A stretch of DNA of 64,000 bases, taken from positions 186,001 to 250,000 of the forward strand of contig NZ_JACHWN010000004.1 of NCBI RefSeq assembly GCF_014191375.1. The letters are read 5' to 3'. Positions 39,044 to 49,654 of this stretch are shown here, in pieces. This DNA is from Mesorhizobium sp. RMAD-H1 (GTDB lineage Bacteria; Pseudomonadota; Alphaproteobacteria; Rhizobiales; Rhizobiaceae). Position numbers and translations under genes: made by a program. The number at the start of each line of letters is the position of its first letter. Positions within the stretch are counted from its first letter, which is position 1. The notes below the pieces were generated by a model. That model had not been told where the DNA came from. It ran no database searches and saw only the letters and a program-made list of their open reading frames with translations.

Positions 39044-40623
39044 TCGGCTGTTTCCCGTGCCTTGCCGCCTCGTTTCAGATTGCGCCGGATCATGCCCGCA
39101 TTGGCGCCGCCGAGACCGAAGGCGAGGGCGAAATAGACCACCATGCCGGCGAGGACAATGCAGCCCAGCGTCGCCGCCCGCACCAGGAGGGGAACGCCGG
39201 TGGCAAGCAGATGGCCGAACCATAGCGTTGCATAGTGGAGACCCGCCGCCATGATGGCGGAGGCCAGGATCAGGCGCGGAATGCGGGTGAGGAGGGGAAT
39301 GTCCCTGCCCCAATGCTTGCGCCAGACGAGCATGGAGAACAGGAGGACGGCATTGACCCATCCCGCGACGATTTCCGCCGTCGCGATGCCCGCTGCCGCG
39401 AAGACAGGAAAGAGCGTCAGGGCGAGGGTGATGTTCACGGCGACAGAGATGCCGGCGAAGACCATCGGCGTGCGCGTGTCCTCGCGGGCGAAGAAACCGG
39501 GGATGAACGCCTTGATCAGCACGAAGGCCGGCAGCCCCAGGCCGTAAATGGCCAGGATATCGGCGACGACGCGCGTGGCGTCGGGCGAGAACTGGCCGCG
39601 CTCGAAGAGGAGCCGCACGATCGGCTCCGACATGACGAGCAGCGCCGCCGCCGCCGGCAGCGTCAGGAACAGGGTGAACTCGACCGAACGGTTCTGCAGA
39701 TTCGCCGCTTCCTTCAGATTGCCGGAGCGCAGCGCCCGCGACAATTCCGGCAGGAGGACGGTCGCCACGGCGATGCCGACGACGCCGAGCGGCAATTGGT
39801 AGACCCGGTCGGCATAGACCAGCGAGGAAACCGCGCCCGCCTTGCCCGATGCGATGTTGGTGTTGATGAGCAGATTGATCTGGGTGATGCCGCCGGTCAC
39901 CGCCGCCGGCAGGGCGAGAACGAGCAGGCGCTTGACATTGGGTGTCAGCCGCGGGCGGCGGAAGCCGATCGCGATGCCGGCATTGCGCACCGCGATCCAG
40001 ACGATGGCGAGCTGGACGAGGCCCGCCGCCATCACGCCCCAGGAGAGACCGTAGCCGACGCTGATTGCGTCATGGCCGCGATACCAGGCCCAGGCCAGAA
40101 CGCCGATCAGGATGATGTTGAGGAAGACCGGCGCGATCGCCGCCGCGAAATAGCGGTGCAGCGAATTCAGCATGCCGCTCATCATCGCCGCCAGCGACAT
40201 GCAGGCGAGATAGGGGAACATGATGACGGCGAGCTTCACCGTGCTCTCGAACTTCTGCGGATCGTCGGCGAAGCCCGGCGCGATCACATAGCGCACCAGC
40301 AGCGGCATCGACAGTTCCATGACGATGGTGAGGAAGAGCAGCACCGTGAAGAGGACGCCGAATACTTCCTCGGAGAAGCGCCGCGCGCCCTCCAGCCCGT
40401 GTTTCTCGATCTCCTTGGCGAAGAGCGGCACGAAGGCGGAGTTGAACGCCCCCTCAGCGAAAAGCCGCCGGAACGTGTTGGGAAAACGGAACGCCGCGTT
40501 GAAGGCGTCCGCCACCGGCCCCGTGCCGAGCGCCGCCGCCATCAGCATCTCGCGGGTAAAGCCGAAGATGCGGCTCATCAGCGTGCCCGACGCGACAGTG
40601 GCGAATTTTTTGACGAGGCTCAT
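39040..40623 (-). CDS. murJ: Lipid II flippase MurJ
   Basis: A 527-residue polytopic MOP-superfamily flippase, about 14 membrane segments, moving lipid II to the periplasm for peptidoglycan synthesis. The N-terminus KFATVASGTLMSRIFGFTREMLMA and AFRFPNTFRRLFAEGAFNSAFVP contain the conserved charged residues of MurJ. The start at 40623 is clear. The VOC gene overlaps its stop by 4 bp. Confidence 0.96.
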   Translation of the reverse strand: MSLVKKFATVASGTLMSRIFGFTREMLMAAALGTGPVADAFNAAFRFPNTFRRLFAEGAFNSAFVPLFAKEIEKHGLEGARRFSEEVFGVLFTVLLFLTIVMELSMPLLVRYVIAPGFADDPQKFESTVKLAVIMFPYLACMSLAAMMSGMLNSLHRYFAAAIAPVFLNIILIGVLAWAWYRGHDAISVGYGLSWGVMAAGLVQLAIVWIAVRNAGIAIGFRRPRLTPNVKRLLVLALPAAVTGGITQINLLINTNIASGKAGAVSSLVYADRVYQLPLGVVGIAVATVLLPELSRALRSGNLKEAANLQNRSVEFTLFLTLPAAAALLVMSEPIVRLLFERGQFSPDATRVVADILAIYGLGLPAFVLIKAFIPGFFAREDTRTPMVFAGISVAVNITLALTLFPVFAAAGIATAEIVAGWVNAVLLFSMLVWRKHWGRDIPLLTRIPRLILASAIMAAGLHYATLWFGHLLATGVPLLVRAATLGCIVLAGMVVYFALAFGLGGANAGMIRRNLKRGGKARETAE

Positions 40624-40665
40624 GATGCGATCTTTTCGTTTTGATGCAGAACCACCGGCGGGACA

Positions 40666-40828
40666 GCGCCCCCCTCTGCCCTGCCGGGCATCTCCCCCGC
40701 AAGGGGGGAGATTACGCCTTCATAGACGCGTGGCACCAATCGCAAACGTTGCAAGGTGAAGACGGAGGGGCGTGTCAGCCATTCTCCCCCCTTGCGGGGG
40801 AGATGGCCGGCAGGCCAGAGGGGGGCGC
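40666..40828. repeat. 47-bp near-perfect inverted repeat between glnD and murJ
   Basis: The arm at 40666-40712 is repeated as its reverse complement at 40782-40828 with only a few mismatches, separated by 69 bp. Each arm includes CTCCCCCGCAAGGGGGGAG, itself a palindrome, and CCCCCCTCTGCC. The pair could fold into a large cruciform or RNA hairpin. It fills the 233-bp gap between glnD and murJ. No coding sequence; this arrangement resembles a small non-autonomous element. Confidence 0.75.
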
Positions 40829-40856
40829 CTAGCGATTCCATTCAAACGAACCAATT

Positions 40857-43664
40857 TTATTCCGCGGCCTGGTGCGAACGGCTGCTGCCGCGCGCATGGC
40901 TCTCTTCCTTGCCGAAGAGCGCCAGAAGCTTGCGCCTGATATTGCCCTGCCGCGCCGGGTTGGAGATCTTGTGGCCCACGAGATCGGTGACGTAGAAGGT
41001 GTCGATCACCTTCTCGCCGAAGGTGGTGATATGCGCCGAGGCGATGTCGAGCGAGAGATCGGATATCACGCCGGTCAACTCCGACAACAGGCCGGGCCGG
41101 TCGAGACCTTCCACCTCGATGACGGTGAATTTGTTCGAGAGCGTGTTGTTGATCTCCACCCGCGGCTCGACGCGAAAGGCCTTGGCCGCGCGTTTGGGCT
41201 TGGTGCGCTTGGCGAGCATGTCGGGCAGGAAGGAGCGGCCCGACAGCACGTCCTCGATCAGCCTGCCGACGCGCTCTGCGCGCCTCCTCTCGTCTTCGTC
41301 CGTATCGAACTCGCGATTGATGAGAATGGTGTCGAGCGCCCGCCCGTCGCTGGTCGTGAAGATCTGCGCATCGACGATATTGGCGCCGGCGCCGGCACAG
41401 GCGCCCGCGATCACCGAGAGCAGGCGCGGATGGTCGGGCGAGAGCACGGTGATCTCGGTCACCGCCTCGAATGCGTGCGGCTGCACCATCGTGGCGAGCG
41501 GCTTGCCCGCCGCATCTGTCTCGCGGATGAACCTGGCGTGCCGCACCTGGTCTTCCAGGCTGACAGTGAGGAAATAGTTCGGGTAATGCAGGTTGAGATA
41601 GGCTTCCCGTTCCTTCTCGGGCCAGGAGGAGAGCGCGGTGGCAAGTTCCGCGCGGGCGCGTTCGAACCGGTCCTGCCGCGACACTTCCGAGAAGCCGCCG
41701 GTGAGCAGCAGCTCGGTTTCGTAGAAGAGGGTGCGCAGGAGCTGGCCCTTCCAGCCGTTCCAGACGCCGGGGCCGACCGCCTTGATATCGCAGACGGTGA
41801 GGATGAGAAGGAGCTTCAGCCGCTCCAGCGTCTGCACGGTCGCCGCGAAATCCTCGATCGTCTTGCGGTCGTTGAGATCGCGCGACTGCGCCACCATGCT
41901 CATGGTGAGGTGCTCCTGCACCAGCCAGGCCACGGTCTCGGTCTCGGCGGGCGAGAGCCCCAGCCGCGGGCAGAGCCTGCGCGCGATCCGGGCGCCCGCC
42001 TCCGAATGGTCCTCGGGGCGGCCCTTGGCGATATCGTGCAGCAGCAGCGCGATATAGAGGAGGTTGCGGTCCTTCTTCAGCGCCGGCATCAGCGTGTTGG
42101 AAAGCGGGTGTTCGTGCTCCAATTCGCCATGCTCGATATCCGAAAGGATGGCGATGCAGCGCAACAGATGCTCGTCCACCGTATAATGGTGATACATGTT
42201 GAACTGCATCATGGCGACGATCTTCCCGAAATCCGGGATGAAACGGCCGAGCACGCCGGATTCGTTCATCCGCCGCAGGATCAGTTCGGGATTGCGCGGC
42301 GAAGTCAGGATTTCGAGGAACAGCCGGTTGGCTTCCGGGTTTTCGCGCAACTCGGCATTGATGAGCTTGAGCGAGCGGGTCAACTGCTGCATCGCCTGCG
42401 GGTGGAATTCCAGCCCGTGTCTGTCCGCCAGATGGAAAAGCCGGATGATATTGACCGGATCGCGCTCGAAGACGCCCTCGTCGGCGATGTTGATGCGGTG
42501 GTTGTCGGCGATGAAGTCTTTCGTCCCGGCGAGCTTGCGCTTGCGGCGGGAGAAGGTGAGGAAGATGCGGTTGAAGCCGGGGACGTGCTTGGCCTGTTCC
42601 TCCTCCAGCGCCGCGCAGATGATGCGCGTCAGATCGCCCACATCCTTGGCGACGAGGAAATAATGCTTCATGAAGCGCTCGACATCATGAAGGCCGGGAT
42701 GGGAGGTATAGCCGAGCCGGCTGGCGATCTCGCGCTGGATATCGAAGGAGAGCCGCTCCTCCGCCTTGCCGGTCAGGAAATGCATGTGGCAGCGCACCGC
42801 CCACAGGAAATCCTCCGCCTTCATGAACAGCTTGTGCTCGGCGCGCGACAGCACGCCCGCCTTCACCAGTTCCTCGCTCGTGTGCACGCGGTAGAAATAT
42901 TTGGCGATCCAGAACAGCGTGTGCAGGTCGCGCTGTCCGCCCTTGCCTTCCTTCACGTTCGGCTCGACCAGATAGCGCGTCTCGCCGGTCTTGCGGTGGC
43001 GGGCGTCGCGTTCGGCGAGCTTGGCCTGGATGAATTGCGGCGCGGTCCCTTTCACCACCTCCTCGCCGAAACGGCGGGTCATCTCGTCGAAGAGCTCGCG
43101 ATTGCCGCAGAGATAGCGCGCTTCCAGAACCGCGGTGCGGATGGTCATGTCCTCGCGCGAGAGGCGGATCGTCTCGTCTATGTTGCGCGTGGCGTGGCCG
43201 ACCTTCAGCCCCATGTCCCATAGCATGTAGAGGACATATTCCACCACCTGTTCGCCCCAGGGCGTCTGCTTGTAGGGCAGGAGGAAGAGGAGGTCGATGT
43301 CGGAGCCGGGCGCCAGCGCGCCGCGCCCATAGCCGCCGACGGCGATGATCGCCATCCGCTCGGCCTTCGAGGGATTGGTCGCGGGATAGACCGTGGTGAC
43401 TGCGAAGTCGTAGAGCGTCTCGATGATGACGTCCATCAGATGGCAGAGGCGGGTGGCGCAGCGCGTCCCGCCGCCATCCTTCATCAGCATCGCCTCCGCG
43501 GTGGCGCGCCCGCGCGCCAGCGTGTCCTTCAGCGTTTGCAGCACCAGCCCGCGCACCGCATGGCTGGCGCCGTCGGCCTCCGCTTCCTTTACGAGCAAAA
43601 CGAGCTTCTGGCGCAGTTTCTCCGCATTGACGATCTGTTCAAGCTTCAGGTCTGATGCGCTCAT
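40857..43664 (-). CDS. glnD: Bifunctional PII uridylyltransferase/uridylyl-removing enzyme
   Basis: The primary nitrogen sensor, 935 residues. The nucleotidyltransferase domain shows [19 protein letters not shown] near residue 112. The HD hydrolase domain has [19 protein letters not shown] near 515. Two C-terminal ACT domains (about 720-800 and 835-910) bind glutamine. All domains are intact. It should modify GlnB/GlnK, linking to RpoN-dependent nitrogen control; rpoN and ptsN are also in this window. Confidence 0.97.
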   Translation of the reverse strand: MSASDLKLEQIVNAEKLRQKLVLLVKEAEADGASHAVRGLVLQTLKDTLARGRATAEAMLMKDGGGTRCATRLCHLMDVIIETLYDFAVTTVYPATNPSKAERMAIIAVGGYGRGALAPGSDIDLLFLLPYKQTPWGEQVVEYVLYMLWDMGLKVGHATRNIDETIRLSREDMTIRTAVLEARYLCGNRELFDEMTRRFGEEVVKGTAPQFIQAKLAERDARHRKTGETRYLVEPNVKEGKGGQRDLHTLFWIAKYFYRVHTSEELVKAGVLSRAEHKLFMKAEDFLWAVRCHMHFLTGKAEERLSFDIQREIASRLGYTSHPGLHDVERFMKHYFLVAKDVGDLTRIICAALEEEQAKHVPGFNRIFLTFSRRKRKLAGTKDFIADNHRINIADEGVFERDPVNIIRLFHLADRHGLEFHPQAMQQLTRSLKLINAELRENPEANRLFLEILTSPRNPELILRRMNESGVLGRFIPDFGKIVAMMQFNMYHHYTVDEHLLRCIAILSDIEHGELEHEHPLSNTLMPALKKDRNLLYIALLLHDIAKGRPEDHSEAGARIARRLCPRLGLSPAETETVAWLVQEHLTMSMVAQSRDLNDRKTIEDFAATVQTLERLKLLLILTVCDIKAVGPGVWNGWKGQLLRTLFYETELLLTGGFSEVSRQDRFERARAELATALSSWPEKEREAYLNLHYPNYFLTVSLEDQVRHARFIRETDAAGKPLATMVQPHAFEAVTEITVLSPDHPRLLSVIAGACAGAGANIVDAQIFTTSDGRALDTILINREFDTDEDERRRAERVGRLIEDVLSGRSFLPDMLAKRTKPKRAAKAFRVEPRVEINNTLSNKFTVIEVEGLDRPGLLSELTGVISDLSLDIASAHITTFGEKVIDTFYVTDLVGHKISNPARQGNIRRKLLALFGKEESHARGSSRSHQAAE

Positions 43665-43782
43665 GAAGGTGGTCCGATGAATGGATGCTCCCTATAGCGC
43701 GTTTTCTGTGGCGTGGGTATGGGGAAGGTGAAGTCGTAGAACACTCCTGCCGGCACCCTTCCCAGTACGCGGCGAAAGAGCT

Positions 43783-44082
43783 CTAAAGATATCGCTCCGC
43801 GTCCATGCGGCCATGCAGGACGCGAACTATGATGACTTCCTTCTCCGCCTCCCGGAAATAGATGATATGCGCCCCCACCGCATATTTCAGGTATTCTTTG
43901 CGGCTGGTTGCAACGCGGCGTCCTTTTTTCGTTCCCGTCGCTAGCCCCTCAAAAGCTGCCGCAAGTTGATCCTGATAGCTATCCGCCTGTTCAACGGACC
44001 ATTGGTTGGCCGTGTAGAACCATACATCTGCAAGATCGCGCTCGGAAGCCGGTGAAAGCCGGTACCGCCGCTTAACTCCCAT
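43783..44082 (-). CDS. parE: ParE/RelE-type toxin
   Basis: A 99-residue type II toxin. [18 protein letters not shown] at the N-terminus and [26 protein letters not shown] at the end are typical ParE features. ParE toxins poison gyrase. The ATG overlaps the parD stop by 11 bp, so it is made by coupled translation. Followed by 118 bp without recognisable content before glnD. Confidence 0.9.
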   Translation of the reverse strand: MGVKRRYRLSPASERDLADVWFYTANQWSVEQADSYQDQLAAAFEGLATGTKKGRRVATSRKEYLKYAVGAHIIYFREAEKEVIIVRVLHGRMDAERYL

Positions 44083-44317
44083 ACGCGGCTCGCATTCTCG
44101 CTTTGAACGCTTCGTTGTCAAACGGTTGAGGTTCGCCCGATTCCTCGCCTTCGACCAGCGCCGCCTCCAAGGCCTTCACTTTCGCTTCGTGTTCTTCCAG
44201 CAGGCGAAGACCAGCCCGCACGACATCACTTGCTGAACCGTAGCGACCTGTTTTCACTTGGCGGTCAATGAATCCGCTAAAGTGATCGCCAAGGGAAATG
44301 GATGTGTTCTTCGCCAT
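44072..44317 (-). CDS. parD: ParD-type antitoxin
   Basis: An 81-residue ribbon-helix-helix antitoxin. The N-terminal [36 protein letters not shown]-type sequence is the CopG/ParD DNA-binding domain, and the acidic C-terminus ([16 protein letters not shown]) wraps the toxin. AGGAG lies before the ATG. With parE it is a small mobile-type module inserted between glnD and maeB. Confidence 0.9.
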   Translation of the reverse strand: MAKNTSISLGDHFSGFIDRQVKTGRYGSASDVVRAGLRLLEEHEAKVKALEAALVEGEESGEPQPFDNEAFKARMRAAYGS

Positions 44318-44384
44318 TTTTGGCAGGCTCCTGAAAAAAAACGATACCAAAAATTACCAATAAATCACATTCCACGCAATAGAG

Positions 44385-44415
44385 TGCGCCCCCTGGAGTC
44401 CTTGGGCGGGGCGCA
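44385..44415. terminator. Possible weak terminator downstream of maeB
   Basis: TGCGCCCC (44385-44392) and GGGGCGCA (44408-44415) form an 8-bp stem with a 15-base loop just beyond the maeB stop. There is no U-tract, so function is uncertain. Confidence 0.35.
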
Positions 44416-44429
44416 ACGTCTCATCTTCC

Positions 44430-46727
44430 TCACGTCGTCGCGTTATACGCAGCAATCGCGGCCATATTCACGATGTCGGAATCCTTCGCGCCGAGCGAAA
44501 CGATCTGCACCGGCTTGTCGAGGCCGACCAGCAGCGGGCCGATCACCGTCGAGCCGCCCAGTTCCTGCAGCATCTTCGTCGAGATCGACGCCGAGTGGAA
44601 GGCGGGCATGACGAGCACGTTGGCGGGGCCGGAGAGGCGGATGAAGGGATATTGCTCCATCAAGGCCGGATTGAGCGCCACATCGGCGCTCATCTCGCCG
44701 TCATATTCGAAATCGACGCGGCGCTTGTCGAGGATCTTGACCGCTTCCTGGATGCGCTCCGAGCGCTCGCCGCCCATATGGCCGAAGGTGGAATAGGCGA
44801 GCAGCGCCACGCGCGGCAGATAGCCCATGCGCCGCGCCATGCCCGCCGCTTCCTCGGCGATATCGGCAAGCTCCTCGGCATCGGGCATTTCATGCACCGC
44901 CGTATCGGCGACGAAGACCGTGCGGCCGCGGCAGAGCGCGATCGAGACGCCGATCACCTTGTGTCCCGGCTTGGCGTCGATGACCCGGCGCACATCCTCA
45001 AGGCCCGTGGCGTAGTTGCGCGTGACGCCCGTCACCATGCCGTCGGCGTCGCCCAGCGCCACCATGCAGGCGGCGAAATGGTTGCGGTCGTTGTTGATGA
45101 TGCGGTGGCAGTCGCGGAAGAGATAGCCCTTCCGCTGCAGCCGCTCGTAAAGATAGTCGGCATAGACCGTGTTGCGGCTGGAAAGCCGGGCATTGATGAT
45201 CTCGATCCCCGCTTTGGCGAGGTCGACGCCGGCTGCCTCCGCCGTTTCGCGGATGCGCTCCTCGCGCCCCAGCAGGATGGCGGTGCCGAGACGCTGGTTC
45301 GCGTAGGAGACGGCGGCGCGCATGACCTGCTCCTCCTCGCCTTCCGCGAAGACGATGCGCTTCGGCTGCCGCCGCACCCGTTCGTAGATGCCTTGCAGCG
45401 TCGAGGCAATGGGATCGCGCCGGGCGGAGAGCTCGCGCGCATAGGCTTCCAGATTGGTGATGGGCCGGCCGGCGACGCCTGTCTCCATCGCCGCCTTGGC
45501 TACCGCCACCGGGATGGCGGAGATGAGCCTGGGATCGAACGGCACGGGGATGATGTAGTTCGGCCCGAAGCGCGGACGGTTGCCCTGATAGGCGGCGGCG
45601 ACATCGTCCGGCACGTCCTCACGCGCCAGCGCGGCGAGCGCATTGGCGGCGGCGACCTTCATCTCCTCGTTAATGGTGGTGGCGCGCACGTCGAGCGCGC
45701 CGCGGAAGATGTAGGGGAAGCCCAGCACATTGTTGACCTGGTTCGGGTAGTCCGAGCGGCCCGTCGCCATGATCGCGTCGGAGCGGATGCGCGCCACTTC
45801 TTCCGGCGTGATCTCGGGATCGGGATTGGCCATGGCGAAGATGATCGGGTTCGGCGCCATGGAGCGCACCATGTCCTCCGTCAGCGCGCCCTTGGCCGAG
45901 ACGCCGAAGAAGATATCCGCGCCGTCCATGGCTTCGGCAAGCGTGCGCTTGGAGGTTTCCACCGCATGGGCGGACTTCCACTGGTTCATGCCCTCCTCGC
46001 GGCCTTGGTAGACGACGCCCTTTGTGTCGCAGAGGATGACATTCTCCGGCGCGAAGCCCATGGCCTTCACCAGCTCGATGCAGGCGATTCCGGCCGCGCC
46101 CGCGCCGTTGCAGACGAGTTTCGTCGTCTTCATGTCGCGGCCCGTCAGGTGCAGCGCGTTGATGAGGCCGGCCACGGCGATGATCGCCGTGCCGTGCTGG
46201 TCGTCATGGAAGACGGGAATATCCATCAATTCGCGCAGGCGGCTTTCGATGATGAAGCAGTCCGGCGCCTTGATGTCCTCCAGATTGATGCCGCCGAAGG
46301 AGGGGCCGAGATAGCGCACGGCGTTGACGAAGGCGTCGATATCGGTGGTGTCGACTTCAAGGTCGATGGAATCCACGTCGGCGAAGCGCTTGAACAGCAC
46401 CGCCTTGCCTTCCATGACAGGCTTGGAGGCCAGCGCGCCGAGATTGCCGAGGCCGAGGATCGCCGTGCCGTTGGAGATCACCGCCACCATGTTGCCCTTC
46501 GAGGTGTAGTCATAGGCGCGCGCCGGATCCTCGGCGATCGCCTTCACCGGAACGGCGACGCCGGGCGAATAGGCGAGCGACAGGTCGCGCTGCGTCGCCA
46601 TCGGCTTGGTCGGGTTGATCTCCAGCTTGCCGGGACGGCCATCGGCGTGGAAATCGAGTGCTTCCTTTTCGGTCACCGAAGGTGCGGACCGGCTGCTGGT
46701 CTTGGTGGTGGGCGTATCGACAGGCAT
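44430..46727 (-). CDS. maeB: NADP-dependent malic enzyme, MaeB type with phosphotransacetylase-like domain
   Basis: Decarboxylates malate to pyruvate, supplying NADPH and pyruvate on C4-dicarboxylates. A 765-residue multimodular protein: malic enzyme domains (1-430) with SLAYSPGVAVPV, VFHDDQHGTAI and NGAGAAGIACIEL, then a phosphotransacetylase-like domain (440-765) that lacks Pta activity in studied homologues but regulates oligomerisation. GGAGGGAAG precedes the ATG. Its frame stays open far upstream across mutS on the opposite strand, which is not part of the gene. Confidence 0.95.
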   Translation of the reverse strand: MPVDTPTTKTSSRSAPSVTEKEALDFHADGRPGKLEINPTKPMATQRDLSLAYSPGVAVPVKAIAEDPARAYDYTSKGNMVAVISNGTAILGLGNLGALASKPVMEGKAVLFKRFADVDSIDLEVDTTDIDAFVNAVRYLGPSFGGINLEDIKAPDCFIIESRLRELMDIPVFHDDQHGTAIIAVAGLINALHLTGRDMKTTKLVCNGAGAAGIACIELVKAMGFAPENVILCDTKGVVYQGREEGMNQWKSAHAVETSKRTLAEAMDGADIFFGVSAKGALTEDMVRSMAPNPIIFAMANPDPEITPEEVARIRSDAIMATGRSDYPNQVNNVLGFPYIFRGALDVRATTINEEMKVAAANALAALAREDVPDDVAAAYQGNRPRFGPNYIIPVPFDPRLISAIPVAVAKAAMETGVAGRPITNLEAYARELSARRDPIASTLQGIYERVRRQPKRIVFAEGEEEQVMRAAVSYANQRLGTAILLGREERIRETAEAAGVDLAKAGIEIINARLSSRNTVYADYLYERLQRKGYLFRDCHRIINNDRNHFAACMVALGDADGMVTGVTRNYATGLEDVRRVIDAKPGHKVIGVSIALCRGRTVFVADTAVHEMPDAEELADIAEEAAGMARRMGYLPRVALLAYSTFGHMGGERSERIQEAVKILDKRRVDFEYDGEMSADVALNPALMEQYPFIRLSGPANVLVMPAFHSASISTKMLQELGGSTVIGPLLVGLDKPVQIVSLGAKDSDIVNMAAIAAYNATT

Positions 46728-46847
46728 CTTCCCTCCGGTGCTTTGTTCTGTGGAGAAATGTCCGATACCGCTAGCGCAGCGGTGTGTAAACAGCACGATA
46801 CGTAATAGGTATTTATCTCGAAGCGACCAATACGCATTGAAGCCGTC

Positions 46848-49601
46848 ATGGAACAACTCCGGGAAGCCGCATTGAACGACCAGCCGCAAATCACCGACGA
46901 CGTCGAGGCCGGCACCAACCCGTTCGACACGGGCGCGCGCCCGACGCCGATGATGGAGCAATATATCGAGATCAAGGCGGCGAACGAGGGATCGCTCCTG
47001 TTCTATCGCATGGGCGACTTCTACGAGCTTTTCTTCGATGACGCGGTGGAGGCATCGAGGGCGCTCGGCATCACGCTCACCAAGCGCGGCAAGCATCTGG
47101 GCGAGGATATCCCGATGTGCGGCGTTCCCGTCCATGCCGCCGACGATTACCTGCAGAAGCTGATCGCCAGGGGCTATCGCGTCGCCGTCTGCGAGCAGAC
47201 GGAGGATCCGGCGGAGGCCAAGAAGCGAGGCTCCAAATCGGTGGTGCGGCGCGACGTCATCCGCCTCGTCACCCCCGGCACGCTCACCGAGGAAAAGCTG
47301 CTCGATCCTTCGGAGGCCAATTTCCTGATGACGCTCGGCCGCGTCAAGGGCGCGGAGGAGGGGCGCATGGCGCTCGCCTGGATCGATATCTCGACCGGCA
47401 CTTTCCGCGTTTCCGAGACGTCGGCCGGCCGACTCCTCGCCGATATCATGCGGGTCGACCCCCGTGAACTGATCGTCGCCGAACCGGTGTTTCACGATCC
47501 GGAGCTGCGCCCCGTCTTCGATATGATCGGCCGCGCGGTGACGCCGCAGCCGGCAAGCCTCTTCGACAGCGCCACCGCCGAGACGCGCATCAAGCGCTAT
47601 TTCGAGGTGGCGGCGCTCGACGGTTTCGGCCAGTTCTCTCGCTCGGAGCTCTCCGCGATCTCCGGCGCCATCGCCTATATCGAGAAGACGCAGATCTCCG
47701 AGCGCCCGCCGCTGATGCATCCCGAGCGCGAGCAGGAGGGCTCGGCGCTCTTCATCGACCCTGCGACGCGCGCCAATCTGGAGTTGACGCGCACGCTTTC
47801 CGGCAGCCGCGACGGCAGCCTGTTGAAAGCCATCGACCGCACGGTGACCGGCGGCGGAGCCCGGCTTCTTGCCGAGCGTCTCACCGCGCCGCTCACCGAT
47901 CCGGCTGATATCGCCATGCGTCAGGACGCGGTCTCCTTCTTCCTGGGCGAGCAGCAACTGGCCGATGGCTTGCGGATGGAATTGAAGGGCGTGCCCGATA
48001 TGCCGCGCGCGCTTTCACGGCTCGCGGTCGGGCGGGGCGGACCGCGCGATCTCGGCGCGCTGCAGCGCGGGATGGAAGCCGCGCGGTGCATCGCGGCGCT
48101 GTTTGCCGGCCGTGACCTGCCGCCTGAACTTGAGGAAGCCCGCGCTGCGCTGGCCGCCCTGCCGCGGGACTACGCCGAGCATCTGGACCGCGCGCTTGAT
48201 GACGAGCTGCCCCTTTTGAAACGCGATGGCGGCTTCGTGCGAGCGGGATACAATGCCGAGCTCGACGAGATGCGGGGTTTGCGCGACCAGTCGCGCCGGA
48301 TCATCGCCGGCTTGCAGGCCCGCTATATGGACGAGACGGGCATCAAATCGCTGAAGATCAAGCACAACAATGTGCTGGGCTATTTCATCGAGGTGCCCGC
48401 CAGCCATCAGGAAACCATGACCGGCAGTGCGGAGGCCAAGGGCCGCTTCATCCACCGCCAGACCATGGCGAGCGCCATGCGCTTCACCACCACGGAGCTG
48501 GCGGAACTGGAATCGAAGATCGCCAATGCCGCCGACCGCGCGCTCGCCATCGAGCTTGGCGTTTTCGACGAGCTGACCAACGAGACCGTCGCCCATGCCG
48601 ATGCGATCCGCGCCGGCGCGGCGGCCCTTGCCGTGCTCGACGTTTCCGCCGCCCTTGCAGCGCTTGCCGAGGAGCAGGGCTATTGCCGCCCGGTGGTCGA
48701 TTCGAGCCTCGCTTTCAACATCGTCGCCGGCCGCCATCCGGTGGTGGAGCAGGCGCTGCGTCGCCAGGCGGCCAATCCGTTCGTCGCCAATGATTGCGAT
48801 CTCTCGCCCCAGGGCGATGAGAAGCATGGCGCGATCTGGCTTTTGACCGGTCCTAACATGGGCGGTAAATCGACGTTTCTCCGCCAGAACGCGCTGATCG
48901 CCATCCTCGCCCAGATGGGCTCCTTCGTCCCGGCGGGGGCGGCACATATCGGCGTGGTGGACCGGCTCTTCAGTCGCGTCGGCGCGTCGGACGATCTGGC
49001 ACGCGGCCGCTCCACCTTCATGGTCGAGATGGTCGAGACCGCCGCCATCCTCAACCAGGCGGGCGAGCGTTCGCTCGTCATCTTGGACGAGATTGGCCGC
49101 GGCACCGCCACCTTCGACGGGCTCTCCATCGCTTGGGCGGCGGTCGAATATCTGCACGAGAAGAACCGCTGCCGCGCGCTTTTCGCCACGCATTTTCATG
49201 AAATGACCGCGCTTTCGGAAAAGCTTGCCCGGCTGGCGAACGTCACCATGCGCGTCAAGGAATGGGATGGCGACGTGGTGTTCCTGCACGAGGTGGCGAA
49301 GGGCGCCGCCGACCGCTCCTATGGCGTGCAGGTCGCCCGCCTCGCCGGCCTGCCGGAGGCGGTGGTCAACCGCGCCCGCGACGTGCTGCACCAGCTGGAA
49401 GCGGGCGAGACATCGGGCAAGGCCGAAAAACTGATCGACGATCTGCCGCTGTTCTCGGTCGAGGTGAAACGCGAGCCGCCGAAGCCGCAAAAAGGCAACG
49501 ACGCGCTTCTCGAGGCCGTCCTGGCGCTCAACCCCGACGAAATGACGCCGCGCGAGGCGATGGATGCGCTTTACCGGCTGAAGGGATTGGCGGCGAAGTG
49601 A
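46848..49601 (+). CDS. mutS: DNA mismatch repair protein MutS
   Basis: Mismatch recognition ATPase of 917 residues. The mismatch-binding motif is [15 protein letters not shown] near residue 52 (F-x-E). Domain V has Walker [11 protein letters not shown] near 667, [16 protein letters not shown] near 745 and [10 protein letters not shown]. The C-terminal helix-turn-helix and dimerisation region are complete. An alternative start at residue 35 is possible; the chosen ATG has no strong Shine-Dalgarno. Divergent from maeB over 120 bp. Confidence 0.96.
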   Translation: MEQLREAALNDQPQITDDVEAGTNPFDTGARPTPMMEQYIEIKAANEGSLLFYRMGDFYELFFDDAVEASRALGITLTKRGKHLGEDIPMCGVPVHAADDYLQKLIARGYRVAVCEQTEDPAEAKKRGSKSVVRRDVIRLVTPGTLTEEKLLDPSEANFLMTLGRVKGAEEGRMALAWIDISTGTFRVSETSAGRLLADIMRVDPRELIVAEPVFHDPELRPVFDMIGRAVTPQPASLFDSATAETRIKRYFEVAALDGFGQFSRSELSAISGAIAYIEKTQISERPPLMHPEREQEGSALFIDPATRANLELTRTLSGSRDGSLLKAIDRTVTGGGARLLAERLTAPLTDPADIAMRQDAVSFFLGEQQLADGLRMELKGVPDMPRALSRLAVGRGGPRDLGALQRGMEAARCIAALFAGRDLPPELEEARAALAALPRDYAEHLDRALDDELPLLKRDGGFVRAGYNAELDEMRGLRDQSRRIIAGLQARYMDETGIKSLKIKHNNVLGYFIEVPASHQETMTGSAEAKGRFIHRQTMASAMRFTTTELAELESKIANAADRALAIELGVFDELTNETVAHADAIRAGAAALAVLDVSAALAALAEEQGYCRPVVDSSLAFNIVAGRHPVVEQALRRQAANPFVANDCDLSPQGDEKHGAIWLLTGPNMGGKSTFLRQNALIAILAQMGSFVPAGAAHIGVVDRLFSRVGASDDLARGRSTFMVEMVETAAILNQAGERSLVILDEIGRGTATFDGLSIAWAAVEYLHEKNRCRALFATHFHEMTALSEKLARLANVTMRVKEWDGDVVFLHEVAKGAADRSYGVQVARLAGLPEAVVNRARDVLHQLEAGETSGKAEKLIDDLPLFSVEVKREPPKPQKGNDALLEAVLALNPDEMTPREAMDALYRLKGLAAK

Positions 49602-49610
49602 GGGGAGCCG

Positions 49611-49650
49611 GGGAGTAGGAAAACCTGCTATTCCCTAGTCCCCTATTCCC
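49611..49650. terminator. Hairpin with repeated CTATTCCCTA words between mutS and olsB
   Basis: GGGAGTAG (49611-49618) pairs with CTATTCCC (49628-49635) with one G-T pair. The word CTATTCCCTA at 49628-49637 also occurs at 5561-5570, and a second CCCTATTCCC follows at 49641-49650. Placed between convergent stops, it probably serves both genes. Confidence 0.45.
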
Positions 49651-49654
49651 TTCC

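Noticed and set aside
40872-43223. 783-codon plus-strand frame antisense to glnD
   Set aside because: Complements the conserved glnD reading frame and has no recognisable motifs; a GC-bias shadow.
44385-44415. Hairpin after maeB as a second small RNA
   Set aside because: Single stem without U-tract or promoter; kept only as a weak terminator candidate.
46728-47957. Minus-strand open frame continuous with maeB, running antisense through the start of mutS (1175 codons in total)
   Set aside because: The maeB homology begins at 46727 with a good Shine-Dalgarno. The upstream part is antisense to conserved mutS codons and has Arg/Asp/His-rich composition typical of antisense frames in GC-rich DNA.
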